Of a stretch of DNA of 5,464 bases, positions 4,899 to 5,464 are shown in pieces. The number at the start of each line of letters is the position of its first letter. Position 1 is the stretch's first letter. This DNA is from Bordetella parapertussis (GTDB lineage Bacteria > Pseudomonadota > Gammaproteobacteria > Burkholderiales > CAIKXV01): contig CAMDXD010000293.1 in NCBI GenBank assembly GCA_945877995.1, positions 1 to 5,464 on the forward strand. The letters are read 5' to 3'. Both the position numbers and the translations under genes were made by a program. Below the pieces are notes generated by a model. It worked only from the letters and a program-made list of their open reading frames with translations. It searched no databases and was not told the origin of the DNA.

Positions 4899-5464
4899 TC
4901 AGCCGACCCTGATTAGTTCATCGTTGCTGCAGAGGTTCCCGGTCAGCGGCTCGAAGCCGCCGGGCGTGATCACGTACATGTCCTCGACGTGGAAGCCCAT
5001 CTCGCCCGGGATCATGTAGAGCGGCTCCATCGTGAAGGTGATGTTCGGCTCGAACACGATGGTGCGGGTATCGGTCAGGTACGGTTCTTCATGGATGGTC
5101 TGGCCGATGCCGTGCCCTAGGAACTTGAGCGTGGGCTCGATGTCGTTCTCGCGGCAGATGCGCACGTAGGTGAGGTAGACGTCCTTCACCGCGGTACCCG
5201 GCTTGAGCATCGTCTTGCAGGTGTCGCGTGCATGCATCAGCGCCGCCCAGATGCGCTTCTGGCGCTCGGTGGGTTCGCCGACAACCGCGGTGCGGGTCAC
5301 GTTCGACCGGTAGTTGTCGACGTCGCCCAGCACCTCGACGCGGATCAGGTCGCCGCGTTCGATCTTCTTCGATGTCGTGCCGCAGTTGGTGATCGAGCTG
5401 TTGGCTCCCGAGCCGACGCGGTACTTGAAGTTTGACGAACCACCGGCGATCAGCTGGTCGACCA
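4899..5464 (-). CDS. M24-family (creatinase / aminopeptidase P fold) hydrolase, C-terminal part
   Basis: The reading frame runs in from the right edge and ends with TGA at 4899-4901, giving 187 visible residues. This is the 'pita-bread' catalytic domain; the N-terminal domain lies outside the window. Seen in the fragment (numbered from its first full codon): GANSS near residue 19, GDL at 37, SNVTRT at 53-58, LGHGIG followed by HEEP, FTMEP, and GFHVEDMYV near the C-terminus. The HGIG...HE, MEP and VED segments match the later His, Glu and Glu metal ligands of M24 enzymes. The first two ligands, normally Asp, read Glu43 (in RVEVLG) and Asn54 (in SNVTRT), and the usual His before them aligns with Asn26. 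The family includes X-Pro peptidases, metal-free creatinase and other C-N hydrolases, so a small-molecule hydrolase is more likely here than a peptidase. The frame stays open upstream of the internal GTG codons, so the true start is off-window. It is the first visible gene of the operon, 2 nt before the next. Confidence 0.88.
   Translation of the reverse strand, partial: VDQLIAGGSSNFKYRVGSGANSSITNCGTTSKKIERGDLIRVEVLGDVDNYRSNVTRTAVVGEPTERQKRIWAALMHARDTCKTMLKPGTAVKDVYLTYVRICRENDIEPTLKFLGHGIGQTIHEEPYLTDTRTIVFEPNITFTMEPLYMIPGEMGFHVEDMYVITPGGFEPLTGNLCSNDELIRVG
4907..4910 (-). promoter_or_regulatory. Probable ribosome binding site of the enolase-superfamily gene
   Basis: AGGG on the minus strand lies in the last codons of the M24 gene, 10 nt before the GTG at 4896. 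It is the best purine-rich stretch near that start; the spacing is on the long side. It supports a GTG start, since no ATG occurs near the beginning of the conserved N-terminal domain. Confidence 0.45.

Larger units (their letters stand above)
1..5464 (-). other. Seven-gene catabolic operon, open at both ends
   Basis: Seven genes run in the same direction with junctions of 2, 32, -8 or +1, 10, 3 and -4 or 32 nt. No stretch over 300 bases lacks a gene. No promoter, terminator hairpin or regulator gene is visible, so the operon begins right of 5464 and continues left of 1. The content is six enzyme or enzyme-subunit genes plus one periplasmic binding protein, typical of a substrate-specific uptake and degradation cluster. 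Confidence 0.8.

Noticed and set aside
3931..5019. A 362-codon open frame on the plus strand.
   Set aside because: It is antisense to the enolase and M24 genes, and its Arg/His/Asp/Ala-heavy composition with no recognisable domain is typical of a high-GC shadow.
4899..5464. Calling the M24 protein an X-Pro aminopeptidase.
   Set aside because: The metal-binding Asp pair required by those peptidases reads Glu and Asn here, so peptidase activity is not supported.

Overview
This window looks like a piece of a high-GC proteobacterial chromosome (about two-thirds G+C by eye). The most likely source is a betaproteobacterium of the Burkholderiales. That guess rests on a Bug/TctC-type periplasmic solute-binding protein placed at the end of a catabolic gene cluster, a layout typical of that order. 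Some Alphaproteobacteria share these traits, so the assignment is moderate at best.

All seven recognisable genes are on the minus strand and almost touch, so they read as one operon transcribed from right to left. In transcription order they are: a metallopeptidase-fold M24 hydrolase (5' end outside the window; 5464-4899); a muconate-lactonizing-type enolase-superfamily enzyme (4896-3712); an opine/octopine dehydrogenase-family NAD(P) enzyme (3679-2576); a luciferase-like flavin-dependent oxidoreductase (about 2583-1567); the PYR-domain (alpha) subunit (1556-1065) and the PP-domain (beta) subunit (1061-414) of a split thiamine-diphosphate 2-oxo-acid decarboxylase of the sulfopyruvate/phosphonopyruvate decarboxylase type; and the N-terminal 127 residues or so of a Bug solute-binding protein (381 or 417 down to the left edge). 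Junctions are 2, 32, overlap/1, 10, 3 and overlap/32 nt. I see no room for internal promoters or terminators, and no RNA gene, mobile element or CRISPR array.

The gene set looks like uptake and breakdown of a small nitrogen-containing organic acid. The binding protein would capture the acid. The M24 protein would cleave a C-N bond, and the enolase-superfamily enzyme would epimerise, isomerise or eliminate at a carbon next to a carboxylate. The opine dehydrogenase would split or form a secondary amine, the ThDP pair would decarboxylate a 2-oxo acid, and the luciferase-like enzyme would carry out a flavin-dependent oxidation or reduction. The substrate is not readable from the sequence.

The most interesting points are: the M24 protein has lost both metal-binding Asp residues and a conserved active-site His while keeping the later His/Glu/Glu motifs; the ThDP beta subunit lacks the TGGQ segment of known relatives; and the combination of genes matches no pathway I can name.
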